Source: Nitratireductor sp. (GTDB lineage: Bacteria; Pseudomonadota; Alphaproteobacteria; Rhizobiales; Rhizobiaceae). Taken from it: a stretch of DNA of 64,000 nt. Positions 9,249-18,626 of the stretch are shown here, piece by piece (the stretch's first letter is position 1; the number at the start of each line of letters is the position of its first letter). Where the stretch lies: positions 1-64,000 of the forward strand of contig JACKJU010000006.1 of assembly GCA_020637805.1 (NCBI GenBank). Direction: 5' to 3'. The translations under genes and the position numbers were made by a program. The notes beneath the pieces are model-generated. The model saw only the letters and a list, made by a program, of their open reading frames with translations. It made no database searches and was not told where the DNA came from.

Positions 9249-11486
9249 ATGCGCCGTCTGGCTTCCACCCCGTCGCTTCACCCCGCCATCGTTCTTTGGA
9301 TGATGGTGGGGCTGGCAGGTTTCTGCCTACTGCCGTGGTACGGCATTGAGGACGGCTTTTTCAATTTTGAATGGCTTTTCGACGGTTACCCGTTCGACGA
9401 GGATTACGCGCCGGCGCTTTTCCTCCTGTTGCAGGGAAAGAAGCCGTGGCTCGCTCCCATGGGTCTGGCGCTTTTGCTGCCGCTGTTTCTCTGGAAGAGG
9501 CGCAAGAACGATCCGCTTTTCGGCACGCTGCTGATCTGGGTTGGCGCTGCCGGCCTTCTCTGGTTCTTCCTTCAGGGGTTTGGCATCAGTATTCGGGGCT
9601 GGAACTTCTCCTTCCTCAACGGCCTGTTCGGAGAACTGGGCGACCGGCAATTCGGAATGGGCTATGGCGCGGTGTTGACCGGCATTGCCTTTCTGTTTCT
9701 GCTCACCCTGGGCATCGCTGCGCGCGGGGCCGTTGGTGGAGATGTATTCGTCGTCAGTTCGGTTGGTCTGATCATCGGACTGGTCGGTTTGTTCATCTTC
9801 ATGCCCATCCTCAAGATGCTGTTCACCGCATTGATTACCGAGGAGGGCGGACTGTCGATAGTGTCATTTGTCGGCAAGTTCTTTTCCGGCAGGATCTGGA
9901 GCCTTGACTGCCTCGTCGGCGGTTCGCGTTGCGGCGTTGCGTGGAATTCGCTGTTGCTGGCTGCGGTGGTCGGTGTGATCACGACCATTCTTGGCCTTGT
10001 CTTTGCGCTCATCGCGACCCGAACCGGAATGCGATTTCAACGGATACTTCGGGCGCTCACCGTATTGCCGGTGATCACGCCGCCCTTCGTGATAGGGTTG
10101 GCCATCATCCTTCTGTTCGGTCTTTCCGGTGCATTCACCCAGGCATGGGCGTGGGTATTCGATGTTCAGCCCACGCGCTGGGTATATGGTTTGCCGGGGC
10201 TTCTGATCGCCCAGACATTGGCTTTCACGCCCATAGCGTTTCTCGTTCTCATCGGTGTGGTCGAGGGTGTCAGCCCGTCGATGGAGGAGGCCGCCCAGAC
10301 ACTGCGGGCAAACCGTTGGCAGACCTTCTGGACCGTTTCCCTGCCACTGATGCGGCCGGGCCTCGCCAATGCCTTCCTGCTTGGTTTCATCGAGAGCATG
10401 GCCGATTTCGGCAACCCGCTGATTCTCGGCGGCAACTTCGATGTACTGTCGACGGAAATTTTCTTCGCGATAGTAGGTGCACAATACGATCAGGCGCAGG
10501 CAGCTGTGCTGGCCATCGCATTGTTGATCTTCACCCTGTCGGCGTTTTATGCCCAGCGTTTCTGGCTCGGCAAGAAGTCCTACACAACGGTTGCCGGCAA
10601 GGGAGATGCGGGGGTTCACCCGCCATTGCCACGCGCACTTTCGATCGTAATCGGTTCTGTGGCTGTGTTCTGGATTGCCGTGACGGTCATAGTCTATGTC
10701 ACGATATTCTATGCCAGTTTCGTAAAGCTGTGGGGTGTGGACGATTCCCTTACCCTGGACCACTACGTCCAGGCATTTGCGGTGGGATGGAACGAGTTCG
10801 GCCTGCACTGGAAAGGATCGGCATGGGATTCGTTCTGGACAACGCTTTGGATCGCGCTTGTTTCAGCTATACCTACCGCTCTGTTCGGACTGTTGACGGC
10901 CTACCTCCTGGTACGGCAGCGGTTTGCCGGAAAGAACGCCTTCGAATTCGGAACCATGCTTTCATTCGCCATTCCCGGCACCGTGATTGGCGTCTCCTAT
11001 GTGCTGGCGTTCAACGTTCCCCCTATCGAGATCACGGGTACGGCGATCATCCTGATCCTATCATTCATCTTCAGGAACATGCCGGTTGGTGTTCGCGCCG
11101 GGGTCGCTTCGATGTCACAGCTGGACAGCAGCCTTGACGAGTCCTCGCTCACCCTTGGCGCCAATTCGTTCCAGACTTTCGTCCGGGTGATCTTGCCATT
11201 GCTTAGGCCGGCGATCCTGGCAGCGCTGGTCTATTCCTTCGTGCGCGCCATGACGGCGATCAGCGCGGTGATCTTCCTTGTGAGCGCGCGCTATGATCTT
11301 TCCACCAGTTACATCGTGGGACGGGTCGAAAATAATGAATACGGGGTTGCCATTGCCTATGCGACTGCCCTGATCGGAGTCATGCTGGCTGTCATAGGCG
11401 TCATGCAACTCATCGTCGGTCGGCGGGATATCGGCCGCCGGGGGCATGCAGGTGTACAACAGGTTCAGGTCGCGGGAGGCGGATAG
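9249..11486 (+). CDS. Double-length ABC transporter permease, AfuB/FbpB family
   Basis: 745 residues containing two fused permease halves. An extra N-terminal membrane region of about 220 residues precedes half one, whose EAA loop reads EEAAQTLRANRWQTFWTVSL; half two has the loop DESSLTLGANSFQTF. The extended N-terminus with several added helices is seen in the AfuB-type rather than in the short FbpB-type permeases. It starts 7 bases after the binding-protein stop and its own stop overlaps the ATPase start by one base, so the three genes form a tight operon. Confidence 0.85.
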   Translation: MRRLASTPSLHPAIVLWMMVGLAGFCLLPWYGIEDGFFNFEWLFDGYPFDEDYAPALFLLLQGKKPWLAPMGLALLLPLFLWKRRKNDPLFGTLLIWVGAAGLLWFFLQGFGISIRGWNFSFLNGLFGELGDRQFGMGYGAVLTGIAFLFLLTLGIAARGAVGGDVFVVSSVGLIIGLVGLFIFMPILKMLFTALITEEGGLSIVSFVGKFFSGRIWSLDCLVGGSRCGVAWNSLLLAAVVGVITTILGLVFALIATRTGMRFQRILRALTVLPVITPPFVIGLAIILLFGLSGAFTQAWAWVFDVQPTRWVYGLPGLLIAQTLAFTPIAFLVLIGVVEGVSPSMEEAAQTLRANRWQTFWTVSLPLMRPGLANAFLLGFIESMADFGNPLILGGNFDVLSTEIFFAIVGAQYDQAQAAVLAIALLIFTLSAFYAQRFWLGKKSYTTVAGKGDAGVHPPLPRALSIVIGSVAVFWIAVTVIVYVTIFYASFVKLWGVDDSLTLDHYVQAFAVGWNEFGLHWKGSAWDSFWTTLWIALVSAIPTALFGLLTAYLLVRQRFAGKNAFEFGTMLSFAIPGTVIGVSYVLAFNVPPIEITGTAIILILSFIFRNMPVGVRAGVASMSQLDSSLDESSLTLGANSFQTFVRVILPLLRPAILAALVYSFVRAMTAISAVIFLVSARYDLSTSYIVGRVENNEYGVAIAYATALIGVMLAVIGVMQLIVGRRDIGRRGHAGVQQVQVAGGG

Positions 11487-12562
11487 TGGCTATATTGGGA
11501 AGCAATGCCGCTTCGGTGGAATTCGTCGGCGTCTCGAAAGTCTATCCTGGGTCAAAGGTTCCGGCGGTCGACAATGTTTCGCTCCATGTGGAAACCGGCA
11601 AGCTGGTGACGCTGCTCGGACCTTCCGGCTGCGGCAAGACAACGACGCTACGCATGATCGCCGGACTGGAGTTTGCCACCTCTGGCAAGATCCTGATCGG
11701 CGGCCATGATGTGACCTCCATTCCCGCTACAGAGCGCGACGTCTCGATGGTGTTCCAGTCCTATGCGCTTTTCCCGCACATGACCGTTCGGGAAAATGTC
11801 GAGTACGGCCTGAAGTTCTCGGGCTTTCCGAAAAAGGAAATCGGCGAGCGGGCGATGAGCGGCTTGTCGCTCGTGGGCCTGCAGGATTTCGGCGCGCGCC
11901 TGCCAAGCCAGCTTTCGGGAGGCCAGCAGCAAAGGGTTGCGGTTGCCCGCGCACTTGTGCTGGAGCCGCAAGTCCTCCTGTTCGACGAACCGTTGTCGAA
12001 CCTCGATGCCAAGCTGCGCCGTCAGGTTCGCGAGGACATACGGGATATTCAGACCAAGCTTGGACTGACCGTAGTCTATGTAACCCACGACCAGGAGGAG
12101 GCGCTCGCGGTCTCCGACCGGATCATCGTCATGAAGAATGCGGTCATTGCCCAGGAGGGTACCCCCCGGGAACTGTATGATGCGCCTTCAAGCGCCTTTG
12201 TTGCCGACTTCATTGGTGAAGCCAATCTGCTCGATTGCGAAATTGAGAGCGTGAAGGAGGGCAAGGCCATGGTCCATCTTGGCCCCGCAAAACTCTGCAT
12301 TCCTTCTCGTGGCATGCAGGCAGGTCCGGCCAGGCTTGCGGTGCGCCCGACGCGAATATCCATCGGCAAGCCGGGAGCAAGCAATGGAATTCCCGCGAAA
12401 CTCGATCGCGTGATCTATGTCGGCAAGCATCTGGAATGCTTCGCCGAGACCGGGATCGGCCGCATTTTTGCAATCTGTCCCGATGTCGATGCGCCGTTGA
12501 AGGCAGGCGACGAAGTATCTCTTATCATTCCGGAACGGGGCGCCGTTCTTGTATCCAGCTAG
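11486..12562 (+). CDS. ABC transporter ATP-binding protein, AfuC/FbpC/PotA family
   Basis: 358 residues. Walker A GPSGCGKTT, Q-loop VFQSYALFPHMTVRENV, signature LSGGQQQRVAVARAL, Walker B LLFDEPLSNLD and the H-loop VTHDQEEALAVSDR are all intact. The last ~110 residues form a TOBE-like regulatory domain (AVRPTRISIGKPG), as in polyamine, iron and sugar-phosphate importers. The start is GTG at 11486, overlapping the permease stop (TAGTG) with GGGAGGCGG just upstream. It ends 6 bases before the stop codon of the convergent phosphatase gene. Confidence 0.87.
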   Translation: MAILGSNAASVEFVGVSKVYPGSKVPAVDNVSLHVETGKLVTLLGPSGCGKTTTLRMIAGLEFATSGKILIGGHDVTSIPATERDVSMVFQSYALFPHMTVRENVEYGLKFSGFPKKEIGERAMSGLSLVGLQDFGARLPSQLSGGQQQRVAVARALVLEPQVLLFDEPLSNLDAKLRRQVREDIRDIQTKLGLTVVYVTHDQEEALAVSDRIIVMKNAVIAQEGTPRELYDAPSSAFVADFIGEANLLDCEIESVKEGKAMVHLGPAKLCIPSRGMQAGPARLAVRPTRISIGKPGASNGIPAKLDRVIYVGKHLECFAETGIGRIFAICPDVDAPLKAGDEVSLIIPERGAVLVSS

Positions 12563-12568
12563 CGCTAT

Positions 12569-13372
12569 TCAGGTCTTGACGGTGAAGTTCTCTCGCGCGA
12601 GCGCATCGATTTCCGCAAACACCTTCGGCGCTCCGGCAACTACCACTGTTCCATGGTCGAGCACGGTATTCGGGTCGGGCTTCACGATCGTTCCGCCAGC
12701 CTCCTCGATCAGCAGCAGACCCGCAACGCAATCCCAGCTGTTCATGTGTTCCTCAAGATAGCCGAGCAGTCTGCCTGCGGCCACATAGGCAAGCATCAGC
12801 GCGCCGGAGGCATTGCGAAAGAACACGCCGCCATCGGCGACAATCCTGGCAATGATGCCGACGATATTCCCGGCAGGCGCACGGCCTGAAAAGCCTGTTC
12901 CCACCGACCCCTCGGAGATGCTTGAAAGGCTGGACGTGCTGATCGGCTTTCCGTTGCAGAACGCGCCGCCATTTCGCCTGCAAGAGAACAATTCGCCGGA
13001 AACCGGTTCGTTGATCACCCCGATAACCGCATCTCCGTTGTATGAACAGGCGATGGCGACGCACCACTGCGGAATGCCGCGAACGAAATTGGCCGTCCCG
13101 TCGATCGGATCGATGACCCAGTCATAACCGGATGTGCCGTGCTTTCTGCCATGCTCCTCCCCGACGATACCATCATCCGGCCAGCTTTGCGCAATTGCCG
13201 CGCGGATCATTGTCTCGGTGTCCTTGTCGGCATTGGAGACAAGGTCCTGATGCCCCTTGCTCTCGATCTTGAGATTGTCGATTTCTTTGAAAAACGACTT
13301 TGCGAAAGTGCCTGCTTCTGCGGCGATCTTTAGCGCGAATTCAAGGCGTTTCGCGATTTCGGTATCTTGCAT
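12569..13372 (-). CDS. Inositol-monophosphatase-family phosphatase
   Basis: 267 residues with the lithium-sensitive phosphatase signatures: metal ligands in VGEEHG, the core motif WVIDPIDGTANFVRG, and the C-terminal WDCVAGLLLIEEAGG. Family members hydrolyse inositol phosphates, fructose-1,6-bisphosphate, histidinol phosphate or PAP; the exact substrate cannot be read from motifs. The gene is convergent with the AfuABC-type importer (6 bases between stops), which resembles the pairing of AfuABC with sugar-phosphate use. The N-terminus MQDTEIAKRLEFALKIAAEA is the normal helix-1 start, though the ribosome site is weak. Confidence 0.83.
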   Translation of the reverse strand: MQDTEIAKRLEFALKIAAEAGTFAKSFFKEIDNLKIESKGHQDLVSNADKDTETMIRAAIAQSWPDDGIVGEEHGRKHGTSGYDWVIDPIDGTANFVRGIPQWCVAIACSYNGDAVIGVINEPVSGELFSCRRNGGAFCNGKPISTSSLSSISEGSVGTGFSGRAPAGNIVGIIARIVADGGVFFRNASGALMLAYVAAGRLLGYLEEHMNSWDCVAGLLLIEEAGGTIVKPDPNTVLDHGTVVVAGAPKVFAEIDALARENFTVKT

Positions 13373-13879
13373 TTGGGATTGTCCGTCTGGAAACGTGTTC
13401 GGCCTGGAACGTCAAGAGCCACGAGATCGGCGGCAGACGCTGTTTCACCAGGTAAATGAAATGTTCTTGTCGCTTATTTTCCATTGGCAAGCAACATGGG
13501 AAAACTTGGGTGCGTGGATCACCGTTTCCCCAGCGAAACTTAACGGATGTGACCTACATGTTCTGTCCCAGGTATCAGCGTTTGAATCCTCACAGTCTGG
13601 ACGAGGGTATGAATCAGGCCTCTTCGCAGATTTGTGCAATTTCTCCTTCCAAGACCTTTGGCAAACTTGCCTGGCAGCGGCTTCAGGAGCCTTGACATCG
13701 AGTGGGAAGCGACCGGTGTGAGGGCGATCAGCGGACATTGAAAGGTGGACAGCCGGGCGACAGCCAAGGGCCGCATGTGACAATGCGGGTGCTGTTGCGG
13801 AGAACGCTTGCTTCGTGCCACTGATCTCGTCCTGCCGTTGGATTGCAGTTCAATCGTCTTACATGAAGGTGCCATTGGT
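13373..13879. other. Gene-poor stretch, probably decayed sequence
   Basis: About 500 bases upstream of the phosphatase gene. Frames of 70-130 codons exist on both strands but overlap each other and show no family motifs, and codon choice looks random. With the IS3 remnant immediately to the right, this is most likely mobile-element or pseudogene debris. Part of it must also carry the promoter of the phosphatase gene. Confidence 0.4.
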
Positions 13880-14045
13880 GGAGCGGGCGACCCGTTCAAC
13901 TCGGCCTTCACGTTGTGGCAGCTAGCCTTCACGCTATGGCAGAATGTGCGGACGCCGCTATCCGTATCTCACCCGGCTCCATGCGAGTTCCATCAGCCGC
14001 ATCTGCAGTTCCATCACAGGATCGCGGCTGAATTTGTAGTTGTTG
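13880..14045 (-). pseudogene. Degenerate IS3-family transposase OrfB fragment
   Basis: Reading the minus strand down from 14043 gives NYKFSRDPVMELQ, then MRLMELAWSRVRYG, a stop, RRPHILP, a stop, REG. This lines up with the start of IS3-family OrfB transposases (RMRLRELA-x-x-RVRYGYRRLHILLRREGW), with stops at the Tyr, Arg and Trp codons. No DDE catalytic region follows. An 18-base unit is repeated inside it (13904-13921 and 13925-13942). It is a dead relic; insertion-sequence ends could not be recognised. Confidence 0.55.
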
Positions 14046-14176
14046 GACGCCTGCCCAATGCCCATGGCATGCCCGGCATGCCGATTGCATTTCTCCAGCT
14101 TTCTGTGGTGCAAGTGCAGGGGCCACAGCACTTGCCGGCAGTGGGTGGCGTTGGCTGGCCATGCAACTGTGAAAGA

Positions 14177-15073
14177 TCACCCCTCGTTCGCTTTCGTGCT
14201 TTCTATCTCCTGCACCAGGAGCCGTTCGAGATAGAGTGCTTCAGGGGTAAGGGGAATTCCGCTGCGCGATATGATGCCCACGGTGCGGGTGACGACAGGT
14301 TCACTGATAGGCAGAATTTTGATGCCGGGTTCTTCGGGTATGGACGAACGGGGTGAAATGCTTATCGCAAGGCCCTCGGTTACGAGGCTCGCCGCCATGG
14401 GCATGTACTGAAACTCATATCGCCAATCCAGCCTGTAGGGAAACTTGCTGAGGCTTTGAGCGAGGATCGTGCCGTGACCGGTTTCCGCCGATACCCTGGC
14501 CAATGGATAACCGACGAGATCGGCCCAAAGCAGTTCCTTCTTCGTGGCCAGAGGATGGTCTTGCGGCACGGCCGCCGCGAATTCCTCGGTAAACAGGGTT
14601 CGTGATTTCTGCGCCCAGTGCTGTGCGCCCAGTATCGTAAGCGCAAACTGTATTTCGCCGGAAAGAACCCGTTCCGACAGGGCCGGCGCAGGGACGTCAT
14701 TGATGATCACCGTGACGGTGGGGTAGCGCTCCCGGAAAATGTGGAGGGCGGGTGGAAGGAACCGTTTGCCCAGTGATGCCAGACATCCGATGGCAAGACG
14801 GTCGCCGCCGCGCCCGCCACGTGCCTTGAAATCCTCGAACAGGCCGCTGAATTGCTGCATCAATTCACGCGCCTGCGGATAGAATTCCTGACCGGTGCGG
14901 GTGAGAACCATACTGCGGGTTGTGCGCTGCAGGAGAACCAGTCCGAGTTCCTCCTCCAGCTTCTTTAGGCGGTGGCTGAGCGCGGTCTGGGAAAGCCCCA
15001 TCGTGGCAGCCGCCGCTCTGAAGCTTCCGCTTTCAGCGATACGGATGAATGCTTCCAGTCCCAATATGTCCAT
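14177..15073 (-). CDS. LysR-family transcriptional regulator
   Basis: 298 residues. An N-terminal winged helix-turn-helix (LEAFIRIAESGSFRAAAATM, then GLSQTALSHRLKKLEEELG) is followed by the LysR effector-binding fold starting near residue 90 (RLAIGCLASLGKRFLPPAL). The gene is divergent from an FAD oxidoreductase, with about 126 bases between starts containing a T-N11-A dyad 22 bases from its own ATG. This is the classic geometry for a LysR protein that represses itself and activates the divergent operon; the inducer is probably a substrate of that operon. Confidence 0.88.
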   Translation of the reverse strand: MDILGLEAFIRIAESGSFRAAAATMGLSQTALSHRLKKLEEELGLVLLQRTTRSMVLTRTGQEFYPQARELMQQFSGLFEDFKARGGRGGDRLAIGCLASLGKRFLPPALHIFRERYPTVTVIINDVPAPALSERVLSGEIQFALTILGAQHWAQKSRTLFTEEFAAAVPQDHPLATKKELLWADLVGYPLARVSAETGHGTILAQSLSKFPYRLDWRYEFQYMPMAASLVTEGLAISISPRSSIPEEPGIKILPISEPVVTRTVGIISRSGIPLTPEALYLERLLVQEIESTKANEG

Positions 15074-15095
15074 GACAGGTGGTCAGGGCCTTTTA

Positions 15096-15118
15096 ATTGA
15101 TGAATATTTCTAATCAAT
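15096..15118. promoter_or_regulatory. Candidate LysR operator, ATTGAT-N11-ATCAAT dyad
   Basis: A perfect 6 bp inverted repeat with an 11-base A/T-rich spacer lies in the intergenic region between the lysR-type gene and the FAD oxidoreductase gene. The arms extend outward with one mismatch. It fits the LysR-box pattern T-N11-A and lies about 80 bases upstream of the oxidoreductase start. Confidence 0.6.
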
Positions 15119-15199
15119 AAAGGAAAAAAATGCATTTGAACAAGGTAAATCCAGCCGCTACGCTTTAATCGTTCACGGAAAGTGGAGGAGACGGGAACG

Positions 15200-16636
15200 A
15201 TGAGCGACGGTCAGTCCGAAGGCGGGCGTCTGTTTTTCACATCGGACATCTATCGGGCCGAACGCAAGAAGCGTGAAGAAGACGGACGCACGGTTCCCGA
15301 AGCTGCCCGCGATATCCCAGTTCACACATCGTGCGACGTTCTGGTTGTCGGTGGCGGGCCTGCCGGGACAGCAGCAGCAGTGGCGGCTGCAAGGCGCGGC
15401 GCCGATGTTGTTCTGCTTGAGCGCTACAATCATCTTGGCGGGCTTTCCACCGGGGGGCTGGTAATCTGGATCGACAGGATGACGGACTGGGATGGCAAGC
15501 ACGTCATTCGCGGATTTGCAGATGAGCTGCTCTCTCGCCTCAAACCGGACAGCATAGCCGGCCCATCCCGCGATGTGTGGGGTTCCCGCGACGAGGAATG
15601 CGCGTCCTATTGGGCCCTCAGAACTGCTGCCTATCACGGTATCGTAACCTATTCACCGACCATCGACCCCGAATGGCTGAAAGCGGAGTCGCTTGCGATG
15701 GCTCGCGAGAGCGGGGTTCGGATCATGTTCCATGGCCTCGGAGCTTCCCCGATTGTCGAGGGCACTACCATCAGGGGATGCATCTTCGAAAGCAAGCAGG
15801 GCAGGCGTGCCATACTTGCAGGCGTCACGATCGACGCTACCGGAGACGGCGATCTCTATGCGATGGCAGGTGCAACCTATTCCACCGAAGTCGACGAGCG
15901 CGACATACACGGAAGCATGAACACACCATGGCTGTTCGGCGATGTCGACATGGAGGCGTTTCTCAGGTTCCGCTCGGAGACGCCGGATCAGTTCGCGTCA
16001 TTCATGGCCCGCGGCAGAGAGAGCGTGGGGTTTTTCGACAAGCCTTCGGTTTCATGGCGCAGGGATGTCGCGGTATTCATGGGCCCCCGCCTTGCGGGAT
16101 ATTCCCCACTCGACATTGATGATCTCACCGAGGTCGAACTGAAGAGCCGCGACCTGATGGTCGCGCATTTGAATTTCTACCGGAAACATGCACCTGGCTT
16201 CGAAGCGGCTACCCTGATGCTGTCTGCTCCACAAATCGGTGTCCGCCACGGACGCAGGCTTGATGGGCTTGGCAAGGTGACGCGTGACTTGTGGGATGGC
16301 CGCATCGCCAATGACGAGATCGGGGTAAGCCCGTCACTGTCGCCGAAGTTCGCCAATGTGTCCATACCCTACGGGTGCATCGTTCCGAGAAATCTCGAGG
16401 GCCTGCTTGCTCCGGGAAGACATCTCTCGTGCGATGCGACCAGTCATTCCTTCATGCGGGAAATTCCGCAGTGCTGGCTGACAGGCCATGCAGCCGGAGC
16501 TGCGGCGGCAATCGCGGCAGATCGTGGAATCGATGTGGCCAAGGTGCCGATTGACGAACTGCGTGCGTGTCTTGCTGAACAGGGTGCGCATCTAAATGAA
16601 ATACCTGCGCGGCAGATGTCGCGGGAGGCTGTATAG
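15200..16636 (+). CDS. FAD-dependent oxidoreductase (FAD_oxidored family)
   Basis: 478 residues. The Rossmann FAD-binding motif DVLVVGGGPAGTAAAVAAA occurs at about 47-65, followed by LLERYNHLGG, typical of the FAD_oxidored family. The C-terminal FAD contact region (GLLAPGRHLSCDATSH, then GHAAGAAAAIA) is present. The substrate is unknown. I chose ATG 15200 because GGAGGAG ends ten bases before it; the GTG at 15182 would place the ribosome site inside the coding region. The divergent LysR gene and the downstream SsuABC-like importer suggest an inducible catabolic unit in which this enzyme oxidises the imported compound or a product of it. Confidence 0.8.
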   Translation: MSDGQSEGGRLFFTSDIYRAERKKREEDGRTVPEAARDIPVHTSCDVLVVGGGPAGTAAAVAAARRGADVVLLERYNHLGGLSTGGLVIWIDRMTDWDGKHVIRGFADELLSRLKPDSIAGPSRDVWGSRDEECASYWALRTAAYHGIVTYSPTIDPEWLKAESLAMARESGVRIMFHGLGASPIVEGTTIRGCIFESKQGRRAILAGVTIDATGDGDLYAMAGATYSTEVDERDIHGSMNTPWLFGDVDMEAFLRFRSETPDQFASFMARGRESVGFFDKPSVSWRRDVAVFMGPRLAGYSPLDIDDLTEVELKSRDLMVAHLNFYRKHAPGFEAATLMLSAPQIGVRHGRRLDGLGKVTRDLWDGRIANDEIGVSPSLSPKFANVSIPYGCIVPRNLEGLLAPGRHLSCDATSHSFMREIPQCWLTGHAAGAAAAIAADRGIDVAKVPIDELRACLAEQGAHLNEIPARQMSREAV

Positions 16637-16718
16637 AAGTAATTGCCGCCGTGCCGGTTCGTTATCAGCGCACCGAAACACGAGACAACAGAATCGCAAC
16701 GCAAACCGGGAGGAGACC

Positions 16719-17756
16719 ATGTTTGTGAAGATACTCAAGAAAGCCATCGCCATTCCCCTGGCGTTCATGTTGGGGCTGGGCACCATTGCTTCCCATGCCG
16801 AGGATGTGGCGCCGCTCGATCCGCCGCAGACGGTCAAGTTCGCCTATGTGCCGATCATGAAGTTTGCATCGGCCTATGTCGCCGACGCGCGCGGCCTGTT
16901 CACCAAGTACGGGCTCAATGTCGAATTCGAACGCGTGAAATCCGGCACCGAGGCGATCGCCTTCCTTGATCAGGGTACGGTCGATGTGGGCGGGATCGCC
17001 ATCGTCGCCTCGCTCTGGTCAGCCTGGAGCCGTGGCCTGAACATGCCGATCATCGCGCCTGGCGCTCTCGATCCGCTGAAGGATGGACCGACAGTCTTGC
17101 TCGTCCGCAAGGACCTCAAGGAAAGCGGGGCAATCACGTCTGTTTCCGACCTGAAGGGAAAGCGCGTCGCTTCGGCGGGCGGTCCGGGAAGTGGGGGCGA
17201 ATACCAGATTTCCAAGGCGCTCGAATCCGCTGGTCTGACAATTCGCGATGTCGAAATGATCAATGTCGGCAATGCGGACATGCCAGCGGCGCTGGACGCC
17301 AAATCGGTGGATGCGGCTATGACCGGTTCCCCGTTTTCCGATCAGGCAATCAAGGCTGGCACGGCCGACGTTCTTGCAAAGGATATGACACCCGGATTGA
17401 TGACCGTCGCCTTCGTCGCTTCCGGCAAGTTCATTTCGGAACGCCCCGAAGCAGCCAAACGCTTCGTTCTGGCGCTGGCCGAGGCAACCCAGATGATGCA
17501 GGGAGAAGACTATCTCTCGCCTGAAAATGTCGCTGGATACCTGAAACACACGGCGACGACGGAAGAAGCTCTCAAAAAGGGGATTCCAGTTGTCTACGAT
17601 CCTGCGTTCAAGATCCCGGTAGCCGGACTCGCCGACATCGAGCGCGTACACCGTGAAAATGGCCGTACCGAATATGAGGATCCGATCGACATTACCAAGG
17701 TCGTGAACGAAACCTTCACCAACGAGGCCGCCATGGCACTCGGCCTGGCCAGGTAA
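16719..17756 (+). CDS. ABC transporter substrate-binding protein (SsuA/TauA/NMT1-like)
   Basis: 345 residues with a signal peptide ending near SHAEDV. The mature part shows the NMT1/SsuA fold: VKFAYVPIMKFASAYVADA, then GLFTKYGLNVEFERVKSG and GTVDVGGIAIVASLWSA. Relatives bind sulfonates, nitrate, thiamine precursors or aromatic acids. The start is ATG 16719, preceded by GGGAGGAG; the upstream extension to 16596 overlaps the oxidoreductase and lacks a signal-like start. It follows the FAD oxidoreductase by 82 bases and belongs to the same operon. Confidence 0.83.
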   Translation: MFVKILKKAIAIPLAFMLGLGTIASHAEDVAPLDPPQTVKFAYVPIMKFASAYVADARGLFTKYGLNVEFERVKSGTEAIAFLDQGTVDVGGIAIVASLWSAWSRGLNMPIIAPGALDPLKDGPTVLLVRKDLKESGAITSVSDLKGKRVASAGGPGSGGEYQISKALESAGLTIRDVEMINVGNADMPAALDAKSVDAAMTGSPFSDQAIKAGTADVLAKDMTPGLMTVAFVASGKFISERPEAAKRFVLALAEATQMMQGEDYLSPENVAGYLKHTATTEEALKKGIPVVYDPAFKIPVAGLADIERVHRENGRTEYEDPIDITKVVNETFTNEAAMALGLAR

Positions 17757-17816
17757 CTTCATGGAACCGCGGAGGCACAAGGAGTGGCTCCGCGGGACTC
17801 TGCCGGAAATCTTGAA

Positions 17817-18626
17817 ATGAATCATACCGCACCGAATTCCCAACCAGGCGCGAAGATTTCCGCCCGGAACGTGTCGAAGATCTATGACACTGCCGACGGC
17901 TCAATCGTTGCGCTTGATGATTTCAGCCTGGATGTGCAGGAAGGTGAATTCGTCTGCATCGTAGGGCCGTCCGGCTGCGGCAAGTCAACCTTTCTGCGAA
18001 TGCTGGCTGGACTTGAGGACATTTCGTTCGGCTCCATTGATATCCGACCGGGGGAAGATCCTGCCAAACCTCTCAACTCGGTTGTTTTCCAGGAGTACGC
18101 CATCTTTCCGTGGAAGACCGTGATCGAGAACGTCGCCTTCGGTTTGCAGATGCGTGGTGTGAATGAAGCCACGCGTCACGAGATAGCCCGCATGTGGCTT
18201 GATCGTGTGGGGCTTGGAAAATTCGCAGGCTATTATCCCCAGCAGATATCGGGAGGCATGAAGCAGCGTGTCTCGATCATACGGGCGCTTGCAAACGATC
18301 CGGAGGTTCTCCTGATGGACGAACCACTGGGCGCGCTTGATGCACAGACGCGCGTTGTGCTCCAGGATGAACTGATGCGTATCTGGGAAGAGACCAGAAA
18401 GACGGTGGTCTACATAACGCACAGCCTGGATGAGGCTGTGTTTCTGGGTGATCGCGTCATCCTGATGAGTGCGCAGCCTGGACGCAAACTTGCGACTTTC
18501 AACATAGACCTTCCCCGGCCTCGCACCATCGATACCATGAACACCCCGCGATTTGCCGAATACCGTGCCGAAATCTGGGCGATGCTTTCCCGGGAGGTTA
18601 CCCGCGCGATGGAGCAGCAGCAATGA
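17817..18626 (+). CDS. ABC transporter ATP-binding protein (SsuB/TauB-like)
   Basis: 269 residues. Walker A GPSGCGKST, Q-loop VFQEYAIFPWKTVIENV, signature QISGGMKQRVSIIRAL, Walker B LLMDEPLGALDAQTR and H-loop ITHSLDEAVFL are intact and typical of the nitrate/sulfonate/taurine subfamily. The start could be GTG 17784 or ATG 17817; I prefer 17817 because the AAGGAG near 17784 is only one or two bases from that GTG. The stop overlaps the permease start (ATGA). Confidence 0.85.
   Translation: MNHTAPNSQPGAKISARNVSKIYDTADGSIVALDDFSLDVQEGEFVCIVGPSGCGKSTFLRMLAGLEDISFGSIDIRPGEDPAKPLNSVVFQEYAIFPWKTVIENVAFGLQMRGVNEATRHEIARMWLDRVGLGKFAGYYPQQISGGMKQRVSIIRALANDPEVLLMDEPLGALDAQTRVVLQDELMRIWEETRKTVVYITHSLDEAVFLGDRVILMSAQPGRKLATFNIDLPRPRTIDTMNTPRFAEYRAEIWAMLSREVTRAMEQQQ

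Noticed and set aside
9864..10808. 314-codon open frame on the minus strand
   Set aside because: Antisense of the double permease gene; no ribosome site or motif.
8219..12562. Reading the AfuABC-like importer as a ferric-iron transporter
   Set aside because: No clear iron-ligand tyrosine pair was seen and the neighbours are phosphatases; the neutral family name was kept.
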